Assembly: GCF_025642135.1 (NCBI RefSeq)
Contig: NZ_CP106793.1
Coordinates: 5,052,001-5,116,000, forward strand
From: Streptomyces cynarae
Lineage (GTDB): Bacteria > Actinomycetota > Actinomycetes > Streptomycetales > Streptomycetaceae
Direction of reading: 5' to 3'
Length of the DNA: 64,000 nucleotides
This document shows, piece after piece, positions 1 through 9,262 of this stretch. Both the position numbers and the translations under genes were made by a program. Below the pieces are notes generated by a model, which searched no databases, was not told the origin of the DNA, and saw nothing but the letters and a program-made list of their open reading frames with translations. Each line of letters opens with the position of its first letter. Position 1 is the first letter of the stretch.

Positions 1-169
1 CCGCAAGGCGCTCGGCGCGTTCGGCTGGATCAAGCGGCACTACCAGTGGGTGATGCGCATCGGCGGCGGCATGATGATCGCGACCGGGCTGCTGCTGGTC
101 ACCGGCGCCTGGGACGGCATCGTGCAGCAGATGCAGAGCTGGTCCGACGGCTTCACGGTGGGGGTCTGA
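1..169 (+). CDS. ccdA: CcdA-type cytochrome c biogenesis membrane protein, C-terminal fragment
   Basis: Only the last 55 or so codons are present, read in the frame that starts at base 2 and ends at TGA 167-169. The peptide holds a basic loop (RKALGAFGWIKRHYQW) followed by a hydrophobic segment (MIATGLLLVTGAW), as at the end of a CcdA/DsbD-like transmembrane thiol reductant carrier. These proteins carry electrons across the membrane to keep apocytochrome c haem-binding cysteines reduced. The gene sits 3 bp before resB, the usual system II order. The assignment rests on the terminal helix plus context, since the catalytic cysteines lie outside the window. Confidence 0.75.
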   Translation, partial: RKALGAFGWIKRHYQWVMRIGGGMMIATGLLLVTGAWDGIVQQMQSWSDGFTVGV

Positions 170-172
170 TCC

Positions 173-2029
173 ATGAGCGACACACGGAGCACCGACGTGC
201 ACAGTGAAGAGGCCCCCGAGATCCTGGCGCAGGGCAGTGAGGCCGACCTCGGCGAGGCCGGGTCGCAACTGTCCACCGCCCCCGTCGAGACGGCTGTGCC
301 CGGCTCCTTCGGCGGCTCCCGCGCCCCCGGCGCCAAGGGCTGGATCACCTGGACCGCGCGGGAGATCATCGGCTGGACCCGCTGGTTCTGGCGGCAGCTG
401 ACCTCCATGCGGGTCGCGCTGATCCTGCTGTTCCTGCTCTCGCTCGCCGCGGTCCCCGGCTCGCTGATCCCGCAGACCGGCCAGAACGCGCTGAAGGTCC
501 AGGACTTCAAGGACTCGCACAAGACGCTCGGCGAGATCTACGACAAGCTCGGGCTGTTCCACGTCTACAGCTCGGTGTGGTTCTCCGCGATCTACATCCT
601 GCTGTTCATCTCGCTCATCGGCTGCATCGTGCCGCGCACCTTGCAGTTCACCGGCCAGCTCAGGGGCCGCCCGCCGGCCGCCCCCAAGCGGCTGACCCGG
701 CTGCCCGCGTACGCGACCTGGCGCACGGACGCCGACCCCGAGCAGGTCCGCGAGGCCGCGCTGGCGGTTCTGGGACGCCGCCGCTTCCGCGCGCATGTCG
801 CCGGGGACGCGGTGGCCGCCGAGAAGGGCTATCTGCGCGAGGCCGGCAACCTGGTCTTCCACATCGCGCTCGTCGTGATGCTGGTCGCCTTCGCCTGGGG
901 CCAGCTGTACAAGACGGAGGGCAACAAGCTGATCGTCGAGGGCGACGGCTTCTCCAACACCCTCACCCAGTACGACGACTTCAAGTCCGGCAACCTCTTC
1001 AGCGACGACAACCTGGTGCCGTTCAGCTTCACCCTGGACAAGTTCACCGGCACCTACGAGCGCAACGGCCCCAACAAGGGCACTCCGCGCACCTACCAGG
1101 CGAACATCACCTACAGCGTGGGCGCCTACGGCAAGGACAAGAAGACCACCATCAAGGTCAACGAGCCGTTGGTGATCGGCGACGCCAAGGTGTACCTGGT
1201 CAGCCACGGCTACGCGCCCGTCGTCACCGTCCGGGACGGCAAGGGGAACGTCGTCTTCCATGACGCCGTGCCGCTGCTGCCGATCGACTCCAACGTGACC
1301 TCCCAGGGCGCCATCAAGGTCCTCGACGGCTACAAGAACGCTGAGGGCCAGTCCGAGCAGCTCGGCTTCCCGGCGTTCTTCGTGCCGACCTTCGCGGGCG
1401 CCGGCCAGGGCACGATGTTCTCCCAGTTCCCGGCGCTCGACTACCCGGTGCTCGCGGTGTCCGCGTACCACGGCGACCTGGGCGTCAACGCGGGCATCCC
1501 GCAGAACGTGTACCAGCTGGACACCAAGGCCAGGGGCCTGAAGCCGTTCAAGGACGCCAAGGGCGACATCGTCAAGGCCCGTCTGCTGCCCGGTGAGACC
1601 ATGAAGCTGCCGGGCGGGAACGGCTCGATCACCTTCGACAAGGAGATCAAGTCGTGGGCCGGCTTCCAGGTGGTGCAGCAGCCCGGCACCGGGTGGGCGC
1701 TCGGTGGCGCGATCGCCGCGATCTTCGGCCTGGCCGCCTCGCTGTTCATCCAGCGCCGCCGCGTGTGGGTGCGCGCGACGACCGGAGCCGACGGCGTCAC
1801 CGTCGTCGAGATGGCCGGCCTCGGCCGCAGCGAGTCCGCGAAGGTGCCCGAGGAACTGGGCGACCTGGCCGCACTCGTCCACGAGCAGGCACCCACGAAG
1901 ACCGACGAGAACGACGAGACCGCCGAGAGCGACGAGTCCGCCGACGACACGACCCCCGACGCCGACCCCGAACAGGAGCCGGACGCCGCAACCCCCGTAC
2001 CTGCCGCTGAAGGGGCTCAGAAAAAGTGA
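173..2029 (+). CDS. resB: Cytochrome c biogenesis protein ResB (Ccs1)
   Basis: 618-aa membrane protein of system II cytochrome c maturation. With CcsA it forms the haem delivery and ligation complex on the outer face of the membrane. Three hydrophobic segments lie in the first half (about residues 80-100, 130-150 and 222-242), then a large extracytoplasmic domain (about 245-500), then a last helix near 508-528 ending in QRRR. The C-terminal 80 residues are strongly acidic (runs of Asp and Glu) and probably disordered. The 60-residue hydrophilic N-terminus is also typical of actinobacterial ResB. ATG follows the ccdA stop by 3 nt, and the stop overlaps the GTG of ccsA, so ccdA-resB-ccsA form one operon. 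Confidence 0.95.
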   Translation: MSDTRSTDVHSEEAPEILAQGSEADLGEAGSQLSTAPVETAVPGSFGGSRAPGAKGWITWTAREIIGWTRWFWRQLTSMRVALILLFLLSLAAVPGSLIPQTGQNALKVQDFKDSHKTLGEIYDKLGLFHVYSSVWFSAIYILLFISLIGCIVPRTLQFTGQLRGRPPAAPKRLTRLPAYATWRTDADPEQVREAALAVLGRRRFRAHVAGDAVAAEKGYLREAGNLVFHIALVVMLVAFAWGQLYKTEGNKLIVEGDGFSNTLTQYDDFKSGNLFSDDNLVPFSFTLDKFTGTYERNGPNKGTPRTYQANITYSVGAYGKDKKTTIKVNEPLVIGDAKVYLVSHGYAPVVTVRDGKGNVVFHDAVPLLPIDSNVTSQGAIKVLDGYKNAEGQSEQLGFPAFFVPTFAGAGQGTMFSQFPALDYPVLAVSAYHGDLGVNAGIPQNVYQLDTKARGLKPFKDAKGDIVKARLLPGETMKLPGGNGSITFDKEIKSWAGFQVVQQPGTGWALGGAIAAIFGLAASLFIQRRRVWVRATTGADGVTVVEMAGLGRSESAKVPEELGDLAALVHEQAPTKTDENDETAESDESADDTTPDADPEQEPDAATPVPAAEGAQKK

Positions 2030-3108
2030 CCCTCGCCACCGCCACCAACGAACACCTCGCGAACATCAGCAACGCGCTGATCTACTCCGCGATGGCCGTC
2101 TACACCCTGGCCTTCTTCGCGTACATCGCCGAATGGCTCTTCGGCAGCCGCAGCAAGGTCGCCCGCACGGCCAACGCGCTCACCACCGAGGCCGGGCGGA
2201 AGGCCGCCGGGCCCGCGGTGACGGTCAACAAGGCGGGGGGCACCGCGGTCCTGGAGCGGCCCAAGGTCGTCACCCGGGCCGTGGCCGGCGCCCGTGACGT
2301 TCCGGACGGCCCCGGCGCCCACGGCAGTGACGAGCAGGGCGACCTCTACGGGCGTATCGCCATCTCCCTCACCGTGCTCGCCTTCCTCGTGGAGCTGGCC
2401 GGCGTGATCGCCCGCGCGGCCTCCGTCGAGCGGGCGCCGTGGGGCAACATGTACGAGTTCAACATCACGTTCTCCACGGTCGCCGTCGGCGTCTACCTCA
2501 CGCTGCTCGCGCTGAAGAAGAACGTGCGCTGGCTCGGCCTCTTCCTGACCACCACGGTCCTGCTCGACCTCGGCCTCGCCGTCACCGTCCTCTACACGGC
2601 GAGCGACCAGCTGGTCCCCGCCCTGCACTCGTACTGGCTGTACATCCACGTCTCCACCGCGATCGTCTGCGGCGCGGTCTTCTACGTCGGCGCGGTCGGC
2701 ACGATCCTGTACCTGTTCAAGGACTCCTACGAGAACAAGCTGGCGAGCGGCGGCAAGCCCGGCACCTTCGCCACGTCCGTCCTGGAGCGGCTGCCGTCCT
2801 CGGCGTCCCTCGACAAGTTCTCCTACCGCGTGAACGCCGCCGTCTTCCCGCTGTGGACGTTCACGATCATCGCGGGCGCCATCTGGGCGGAGTCGGCCTG
2901 GGGGCGGTACTGGGGCTGGGACCCCAAGGAGACCTGGGCGTTCATCACCTGGGTCGCCTACGCGTGCTACCTGCACGCCCGCTCCACGGCCGGCTGGAAG
3001 GGCCGCAAGGCGGCGTACATCGCGCTCATCGCCTTCGGCTGCTGGCTGTTCAACTACTACGGCGTGAACATCTTCGTGGGCGGCAAGCACTCGTACGCGG
3101 GCGTGTAA
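2026..3108 (+). CDS. ccsA: Cytochrome c biogenesis protein CcsA/ResC (haem-handling protein)
   Basis: 360-aa polytopic protein that binds haem and, with ResB, attaches it to apocytochromes c. The family signature is clear: the tryptophan-rich WGWDPKETWAFITW loop starts near residue 296, flanked by helices carrying conserved histidines (HSYWLYIHVSTA; HARSTAGWKG) and ending with NYYGVNIF. The N-terminus has one helix, then an approximately 90-residue cytoplasmic insert before the core domain, as in other actinobacterial homologues. GTG at 2026 overlaps the resB stop (GTGA), indicating translational coupling. A strong terminator hairpin follows directly, so this is the last gene of the operon. 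Confidence 0.95.
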   Translation: MTLATATNEHLANISNALIYSAMAVYTLAFFAYIAEWLFGSRSKVARTANALTTEAGRKAAGPAVTVNKAGGTAVLERPKVVTRAVAGARDVPDGPGAHGSDEQGDLYGRIAISLTVLAFLVELAGVIARAASVERAPWGNMYEFNITFSTVAVGVYLTLLALKKNVRWLGLFLTTTVLLDLGLAVTVLYTASDQLVPALHSYWLYIHVSTAIVCGAVFYVGAVGTILYLFKDSYENKLASGGKPGTFATSVLERLPSSASLDKFSYRVNAAVFPLWTFTIIAGAIWAESAWGRYWGWDPKETWAFITWVAYACYLHARSTAGWKGRKAAYIALIAFGCWLFNYYGVNIFVGGKHSYAGV

Positions 3109-3117
3109 GTCCCTTGC

Positions 3118-3165
3118 GGCGAAGGCCGGTTCCTGTGACGCGGGTCATGGGAACCGGCCTTCGCC
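3118..3165 (+). terminator. Rho-independent-type hairpin after ccsA
   Basis: A perfect 16-bp inverted repeat (GGCGAAGGCCGGTTCC at 3118-3133, complement at 3150-3165) with a 16-nt loop lies 9 nt after the ccsA stop. There is no U-tract, as is common in Streptomyces terminators. Confidence 0.75.
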
Positions 3166-3319
3166 GTACGACGAGCAGGGCCGCGGCGAGGATCCGGGCA
3201 GCGAGGCGGTCCAGGGCGTCAAGGACTCGGCCGGACGCGAGGGTGCCGCGATCACGTGACCACGCGGGCGAGCGCCCGTAACGCGTGCGGAACGCCCTCT
3301 CGGGAGCGACGCTGGTGTC

Positions 3320-3739
3320 ATGACCGATCCCATCGAAGAGGGCGCAGCCGAGCACCGGGGGGACGCGTACGTACGGCACTACCTGCTGCGCCTGCCCCGC
3401 CCCGTGGAGGACGTCTGGCCGGTGCTGGCCTCCGCCGCGGGCCTCGCGGAGTGGCTGGCCCCCGCAGAGCCGTTCGAACCACGGCTCGGCGGCGCGGTGG
3501 GCCTGCGGCTCCCTGACGGCCCGGCCGAGGGCCGGATCACGGCCTGGGACGTGGAACGGGTCGCCGAGTACACGGTGGCGGGCCGGGGCCGCATCCGCTT
3601 CCACCTGGAGCCGGGCCGCCCGACGGGGACGACGGTGCGGTTCACGCACGAGAGCGGGGAGGACAGGGACCCGGGCTGGCGGGAACGGTTCGAACGCCTG
3701 CTGGGATCCTTGGCCCAGGCTCTCGACGACGGTGCCTAG
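3320..3739 (+). CDS. SRPBCC / AHSA1-like domain protein
   Basis: 139-aa soluble protein with the SRPBCC (START-like) fold pattern. It opens with a strand and helix (VRHYLLRLPRPVEDVWPVLASAAGLAEWLAP, with LAEWLAP the family-typical W), then the G-G-x-V strand pair, and ends with an amphipathic helix (WRERFERLLGSLAQAL). AHSA1/CalC-like members bind hydrophobic ligands or partner proteins; nothing here fixes a ligand. It stands alone between the ccs operon and a minus-strand gene whose stop falls within 4 nt of its own, so the two are convergent with slightly overlapping ends. Confidence 0.75.
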   Translation: MTDPIEEGAAEHRGDAYVRHYLLRLPRPVEDVWPVLASAAGLAEWLAPAEPFEPRLGGAVGLRLPDGPAEGRITAWDVERVAEYTVAGRGRIRFHLEPGRPTGTTVRFTHESGEDRDPGWRERFERLLGSLAQALDDGA

Positions 3740-5280
3740 GCAGGGGGCAGGCACTCCTTGGCCGGCGGACGGCCCTCGGGCCAGGCGATGCGTACGAACC
3801 GCGCACCCCCGTCCGGGGTGAGTTCCACGATCGGTACGGCCTTGTCGTACGGGTTCCCGTGCACGTCGAGGCAGATCCAGCCGCTCGCCCCGTCCACCCG
3901 GTGCGAGCCCTTCATGAACGCCCACTCGTTCACCACGTCCGTCAGCGCCGGCACCGCGTCGCCGGTCGGCGTGGCCTCCCGCATGCCCTGCACCGCGAGC
4001 CGCATGGCGTCGTACGCGATGGTCAGCTGCCCGTCGGCGAGATCCACCGGACCGACCGGCCCCACCGGCTGCTTCGCGCCACGCGCGATCAGGCCGTCCA
4101 GCTCCTGCGCGTCCGCCGCGCTGCCGCCGGTCCGCGCCGTCTCCTTCTTCCACGCGTCGGGATGCGCGAGCGCGGTGTAGCGCACGGACAGGTTGCGCGT
4201 GAGGGCCTTCCAGTCGAGGCGCTTGTCCCCGTTGAGGTACGAGCCCTCGTCGCCCGTCAGCACGGTGAGCCGGTGGTCCATGCAGCCGCGCGCGCCCAGC
4301 GCGTTGACGAACTGCCGCAGCTGGGTGTGGCGCCCGGCGAACAGGATCGTGTCCGTGGTCTTCGGGGTGTCGCACACCAGTTGGGTGATCTGCCGGAATT
4401 GGTTCGCGGTCGTGCCCTCCTGCGTTCGGTCCACGGGCGGGGTGAACGGCTGCGCCTGGTACGGCGATCCGGCCACCAGCTTCTCGAACGCGCTCTGCAG
4501 GGTGCGCGTGTAGGGGTCGCCCGGCTTGTCGTACACCAGTAGCGCCCTTCCCCCGGAGACCCGGGCGAAGGACGCGAGCGCACGGGCCGAGTCGCTGTTG
4601 GTGGGGGCGACACGGGCGAGCCCCGGGTAGGGGTCCTTGCCGTCGGCCCCGTTGGCGAGGCTGTCGGCGGTGATGGAGGAGCCGACGACCGGGATGCCGC
4701 GGTGGGTCAGCTCCCTGACGGCGGCACGGTTGTTGTCGGTGCTCAGCCCTATCCCGGTCACCGCCCGCAGCCGGTCGGCGCCCTCGGTCATCTGCGTCAG
4801 CCGGTCGACCACTCGCGGCCAGTAGGACCCGTCCCGGCCGGTGTTGGCGAGCACCAGCCGGATCTGGGGGGTCTCCCCGGTCGCGTCATGGTTGGCCCGG
4901 TACTGGGCGAGATAGGCGCCCTGGAGTTCGTGCAGCGTGTCGTCCACGCTGTCCGGGTCGCTCGCGGTGAACGGCTCGAAGAGCGCGACGGTGACGTAAC
5001 CGCCGGACTTCAGACGGTCGTTCTCCCGGTACACCGCCTCCACCACGTCGGCGAACCGACGCTGCCCGAAGTCGTACGCCGTCGTCGACACGCCCACACA
5101 GTCGCCGCCGTCGAGGCGGGCCACGCCCGGAGCGCAGGAGGGCTGCCGGCCGACGTAGGTGACGACGGCCCACGCGGTGCCGGCCACCAGCACGGCGGCG
5201 AGCAGCAGCGCCGCATACCGGCGGAAGCGGATCTCCCAGACGTCCTCGCGCAGCCAGGTCCACCAGCGTGCCGCCATCAT
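3736..5280 (-). CDS. Membrane-anchored periplasmic-binding-protein-like protein (ABC substrate-binding fold)
   Basis: 514 aa when started at the ATG at 5280, which has a GGGGGG ribosome-binding run just upstream; an open frame extends further but has no support. A short cytoplasmic N-terminus precedes one transmembrane helix (RYAALLLAAVLVAGTAWAVV). The rest, about 470 residues, is extracytoplasmic and resembles type 1 periplasmic binding proteins of the leucine/branched-chain amino acid class (RLVLANTGRDG; GIPVVGSSITADSL; ALLVYDKPGDPYTRTL; YDAMRLAVQGM). There is no lipobox, so it is anchored by the helix and not by lipid. No ABC permease is nearby. It lies 100 nt downstream of a P-loop NTPase gene on the same strand, suggesting a sensor or ligand-gated role more than transport. 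This is inference. Confidence 0.7.
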   Translation of the reverse strand: MMAARWWTWLREDVWEIRFRRYAALLLAAVLVAGTAWAVVTYVGRQPSCAPGVARLDGGDCVGVSTTAYDFGQRRFADVVEAVYRENDRLKSGGYVTVALFEPFTASDPDSVDDTLHELQGAYLAQYRANHDATGETPQIRLVLANTGRDGSYWPRVVDRLTQMTEGADRLRAVTGIGLSTDNNRAAVRELTHRGIPVVGSSITADSLANGADGKDPYPGLARVAPTNSDSARALASFARVSGGRALLVYDKPGDPYTRTLQSAFEKLVAGSPYQAQPFTPPVDRTQEGTTANQFRQITQLVCDTPKTTDTILFAGRHTQLRQFVNALGARGCMDHRLTVLTGDEGSYLNGDKRLDWKALTRNLSVRYTALAHPDAWKKETARTGGSAADAQELDGLIARGAKQPVGPVGPVDLADGQLTIAYDAMRLAVQGMREATPTGDAVPALTDVVNEWAFMKGSHRVDGASGWICLDVHGNPYDKAVPIVELTPDGGARFVRIAWPEGRPPAKECLPPA

Positions 5281-5380
5281 CGCCCCCCGTTCTCGTACGG
5301 TCCGCGGGGACCGCCCCGGCCACCCGGACCACTCGGAACACCCCCGCCACACGGACCGCACCGGCCCGCCGTCATGCCGG

Positions 5381-7496
5381 TCATCCCCGGCCTCCGTCCC
5401 CGTCCTCGCCGTCGCCGTCGCCGGGGATGCGCAGGGGCCGTCCGGCCAGCGCGTCCGTCGGCCAGTCCCGCGAGGCACGCCACAGCAGGGCGGTGCCCGA
5501 GGGGCGCAGGTTCGACAGCTGCTCCAGTTCGAAGCGCAGCCGTTCGGCCACCTTCACATCGGGCAGCACCAGAGGATCGGTCAGCTGCCACACCGCGTGC
5601 AGCAGTCGCCGCACCCGCAGGTGCAGGACGGGGTCCACGCCCTGCGGCGGCCGCTGTTCGGCGTCCGTACGGCCGAGCGCGACCGCGGCCCGGTGGTCGT
5701 GGTCGTGACCGCCGTCGAAGTCCCGGCCCTCCGGGTCGTGCGCGTGGTAGTAGGGCGCGGACGCGATGAAGACCAGCGCGGACAGCCAGGTGCCGACATC
5801 CGTGCCGGTGAAGGTGTCGCGCAGATGGGCCACGGCGAAGTCCGCCTTGCCGAGGGCCAGTTCGTGGTGCAACCGGTAGCGTGCGGCGTCCGGCCCGTCC
5901 TGCTCGCCGTAGTGGTCGACGAGCGCGCGGTGCGCCGCCTGCCACTGGGCGTGGCCCGCGTCGAGGTGGTGCAGCCGCAGCAGGAGCAGCGCGCGCAGGA
6001 ACGGGTCCCCGACGAACTGTCCCGGCGCGCTCGGCCGCCCTCCGCGGCGAGCCGTTCCTCCAGTCCGAGCACCCCGGCCGCGCCGAAGTCGTCCGGCAGG
6101 CGGTCCCGGGCGAGCGCCAGCGCGGACGGGCGGTCGTGGGCGGCCGCGAGCACGGTCAGCTCGTCGAGCCGGCCGCCCGGGACCAGCCGGTCCAGCAGCT
6201 CCTGGTAGGCGGGGCGGCCGTCGTGGTCGTCGTGGACGGTGACGTCCCCGGTGAGCAGGGCGCCGAGGACGCGGCCCCGCGCGGCAGGTTCTGCCGCGCC
6301 GACTCCGCGAGCAGGGTGATGCCGAGCGGGCTGCCGCCGGTGAGCCGGTGCGTGGCGTGCGGAAGCTGGGGCGGTACGTCGACGCCCCGGCAGACGGCGC
6401 CCACGATGTGCAGGGTGTCGTCGGGCTTGAGCGGCGGCAGCGACACGAGCAGTGCCCGGGAGGACGGGGAAGCGCCGGGCTCCCAGCCTGTGGTGCGGGC
6501 GACCTCGGTCAGGGTGCGGCGGGCCGCGTTGCGCAGCGCCGGGTGGCTGTAGCCGCGCAGGGCCGCCAAGAACACGACCTGGTCGCGGATGCCGTCCGCG
6601 CGGTCACGCAGGACGCACTCCAGCAGGCCGCGCCCGGCGGGCTCCTGCACGTTGTCGATGAGGATCACCGGGCGGCCGACGCGGCGGGAGCGCTGCACCA
6701 CACCGGCGTAGGCGTCGTCGAGGTCTGCCAGCAGGGCCCGCACGAGATGGCGCTCGGCGTGGGTGCGGGAGTCGCCGCCGGCCCGGAAGTGCCCGGACAG
6801 CAGGATGAGCCCCAGCTTGGGGTTGCCGCCCGCGTTCGGGTAGTCGCGGTACCAGGTGGCCGCCCTGCGCAGCCGGCGGTGGGTGGGGGAGACGCCCTCG
6901 CTGAAGGACTCCAGGGTCGCCTCGATGATCGGCTCGACGACGGGCCCGGTGTTCGACATGGACGCGATGAGCTTGGCGACCACCTTGCTCACCCAGCGGC
7001 CCGCGAAGCCGTCGAGGAAGGACCGTGAGTCGTTCAGCAGGAGGATCCGCTCGGCCTCCTGCCGGATGCGCGGTACGTCCCGGTCGCCCCAGCCGCCCGC
7101 CGCGACGGCGAGCAGCCCGGAGGCGAGGCGCGGGAACCCGATCCGCCGGGCGCCCGTGACGGGCTCGGCGAGCTGCTCGGCGACGGTGGTCAGCGCCTGC
7201 GCGACCGGCGACCAGACCTCGCCGGGCCGCTCCGGCGGCGGCCCGGCGAACTGCGGCTCCTCACCGTCGATCAGCGCGACGGGCGTGTGCCCCTGGTAGG
7301 CGGCGCGCACCTCGTCGAGCAGCGCGCTCTTGCCGAGTCCGCGGCCGCCCGCGAACACCACGAACGGCAGGTCGGAGTCGTGCTCGTACGGACAGGAGCG
7401 GAGCTGGTGGGGGCGCAGACCGACGAGCCGCGAGGCGAGCCCGGGCGGCTCGGTGTCGAACAGAGGCTCCCGGCCGTGCAGCCGTCTGTCGTCCAC
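5381..7496 (-). pseudogene. P-loop NTPase (AAA/STAND-like), reading frame broken by two apparent 1-base deletions
   Basis: Starts at GTG 7496 behind a GGGGGGAGA ribosome-binding site. The N-terminal NTPase domain shows Walker A GGRGLGKS and a Walker B strand VILIDNVQ. The original frame loses sense after ARQNLPRGA near 6274. Homologous-looking sequence continues in the next frame (RVLGALLTGDVTVHDDHDG...) until about 6033, then in the third frame (QFVGDPFLRALLLLRLHHLD...) to the stop at 5381. Both jumps fit one missing base. Restored, the protein is about 705 aa. It lacks membrane segments and has a helical, His/Asp-rich C-terminal half. It is upstream of, and co-directional with, the membrane-anchored binding-protein-like gene, with which it may form an operon. 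The frameshifts may be sequencing error. Confidence 0.65.
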
Positions 7497-7652
7497 CGCA
7501 TCTCCCCCCGGCGCGGTCCGCTTCGATGTGCTGCTGTGAGCTGTACCCAGAAGTGAGGTATACCCAGACCACCGTGGAAAAACGGGGAGTTGATTCGATT
7601 CGGAGCGCACGATGACCGTCTGGTTGCGAAAGTCTGCGGGACGAGGACGACG

Positions 7653-8630
7653 ATGACCGATGCCCTGACCGATCCCCGTATCCCCACCATCGACCTGCGG
7701 CCGTGGCTGCACGGCGACCCCGCCGCCCGCGCCCGCATCGCCCGCACCGTCGACGAAGCCCTCCAGACCGCGGGATTCCTGCTGGTCACCGGCCACGGCG
7801 TGGACCCGTCCCTGCGCACCCGGATCCGCGAGGCCGCGCGGACCTTCTTCACACTGCCGGTGGAGGTCAAGGAGAAGTACGCGGCCCGGGTCGGCGGGCG
7901 CGGCTGGCTCGGCCCCGGCACGGAGGCCAACGGCTACGCGGAGGGCACCGAGACACCGCCCGACCTGAAGGAGTCACTGACCTTCGCGACGCAGGAGCCG
8001 TTCGAGGACCCGGAGATCGACGCGGAGTGGTACGCGCCGAACGTCTGGCCGGCTCAGGTGCCGGAGCTGCGCGGGCTGTGCGAGGAGTACCTGGCGCGGA
8101 TGGCGGAGCTGGAGAACCGTCTGCTGTCGCTGCTCGGCGAGGCACTGGGCCTGGAACCGGACTTCTTCACGCGGCACATGGCCCGCCCGACCTACGGCTT
8201 CAACATCAACTGGTACCCGGGTACGGACGTCATCGGCGAGCCGGAGCCGGGCCAGTTCCGCATCGGCCCGCACACCGACTTCGGCACGGTCACGATCCTG
8301 GACCGGCAGGCGGGCAGGGGCGGCCTGCAGGTGTGGACGGACGAGGGCGGCTGGGAGGACGCCCCCTACGACCCGGAGGCGTTCACCATCAACATCGGCG
8401 ACCTGATGGCCCGTTGGACGGGTGACCGCTGGCGCTCGGGCCGGCACCGCGTCCTGCCGCCGCCGGTGGACGCTCCTGCCGAGGAGCTGATGTCCCTGGT
8501 CTACTTCGGCGAGTGCACCCCGGGGACGATCGTGGAGTCGGTTCCGGCCCCGGTGGGCAGGGTGGCGTACGAGCCGGTGGACTCGCATGTGTATCTGCGG
8601 CAGAAGCTGGACTCGATCACGGTGAACTGA
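7653..8630 (+). CDS. Isopenicillin N synthase-like 2-oxoglutarate/Fe(II) oxygenase
   Basis: 325 aa from ATG 7653, which has a GAGGACGA ribosome-binding site; an earlier in-frame ATG at 7590 is less likely. The N-terminal DIOX_N region (IPTIDLRPWLHGD; GFLLVTGHGV) is followed by the double-stranded beta-helix with iron ligands H207-x-D209 (HTDFGTVTIL) and H265 (SGRHRVL), plus the NINWYPG strand. Members use O2 and usually 2-oxoglutarate to hydroxylate, desaturate or cyclise small molecules. The substrate cannot be inferred, and no biosynthetic cluster surrounds the gene. It is divergent from the NTPase gene, sharing a 156-bp upstream region. Confidence 0.88.
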   Translation: MTDALTDPRIPTIDLRPWLHGDPAARARIARTVDEALQTAGFLLVTGHGVDPSLRTRIREAARTFFTLPVEVKEKYAARVGGRGWLGPGTEANGYAEGTETPPDLKESLTFATQEPFEDPEIDAEWYAPNVWPAQVPELRGLCEEYLARMAELENRLLSLLGEALGLEPDFFTRHMARPTYGFNINWYPGTDVIGEPEPGQFRIGPHTDFGTVTILDRQAGRGGLQVWTDEGGWEDAPYDPEAFTINIGDLMARWTGDRWRSGRHRVLPPPVDAPAEELMSLVYFGECTPGTIVESVPAPVGRVAYEPVDSHVYLRQKLDSITVN

Positions 8631-8656
8631 CGCCCACTGGAGCAGCCCGGGTTCCG

Positions 8657-9073
8657 TCAGTCGGCCGCGGGGCCCTCGCCCCGCTCCCGGCGCCGCAGCT
8701 CCTCCTCGCGGCGGCGCAGGTCGGCCTCCCACTCCTTCAGCAGGGCCTCGTCCTTCTTGTTCTCTTCCTTGAGGGACCTGAGGAACTCGGGATTGTCGTC
8801 GGGCGCGACAAAGGTGGTGCGGTGGTTGCGGTGCCTCTCGGAGGGCGTGGAGCCTCCCCCAGAGGGGGCACCCCCAGCCTGGGCGGGGCCGCGGTACTTG
8901 CCGGCCACCAGCCAGGCGATCGGGCCGACCAGCACCTCGCCGAAGAGCAGGATGATGATGACCCAGACCACCTTGGGCAGCCCGCGCACCTGCTCCTCGG
9001 GGGTGTTGAGGCAGTCGATGAAGGCGTATATCCACAGCGCCAGGACCAGCAGGAACGGCAGATACCTGAACAT
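8657..9073 (-). CDS. Small membrane protein with phospholipase D N-terminal (PLDc_N) domain
   Basis: 138 aa. Two hydrophobic helices (FRYLPFLLVLALWIYAFIDC and VVWVIIILLFGEVLVGPIAWLVAG) separated by an acidic loop are the PLDc_N signature, also found at the N-terminus of cardiolipin synthases, but there are no HKD motifs, so it is not itself a synthase. The hydrophilic C-terminal half carries a Gly/Ser/Pro-rich stretch (AQAGGAPSGGGSTPSE) encoded by a copy of the dispersed palindromic repeat at 8844-8884, followed by a Glu/Arg-rich coiled-coil-like tail. The function of stand-alone PLDc_N proteins is unknown. Confidence 0.8.
   Translation of the reverse strand: MFRYLPFLLVLALWIYAFIDCLNTPEEQVRGLPKVVWVIIILLFGEVLVGPIAWLVAGKYRGPAQAGGAPSGGGSTPSERHRNHRTTFVAPDDNPEFLRSLKEENKKDEALLKEWEADLRRREEELRRRERGEGPAAD
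8844..8884. repeat. Dispersed palindromic repeat, copy inside the PLDc_N gene
   Basis: C- and G-run palindrome (AGCCTCCCCCAGAGGGGGC core followed by ACCCCCAGCCTGGGC) of the same kind as copies near 17712, 19494 and elsewhere. It is in frame with the coding sequence and encodes the low-complexity linker AGGAPSGGGSTP. Confidence 0.7.
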
Positions 9074-9262
9074 GGTGGTGCGATCCCCCAGGAGACGGCG
9101 AGGGGCGTGCGACTGGCCCCGGTGACGGGGTCAGGGTAGCGGGTGGCCGCTGCGCTGTTCCGGGGGCGCTGCGCCCACAGCCGCTCCGCGGCGGGCCGGG
9201 CCCCCGGCCGAACCGCCGGGGCGCCCGGAGTTCCGAACCGGGTCTCGGCGATACTGGGACGC

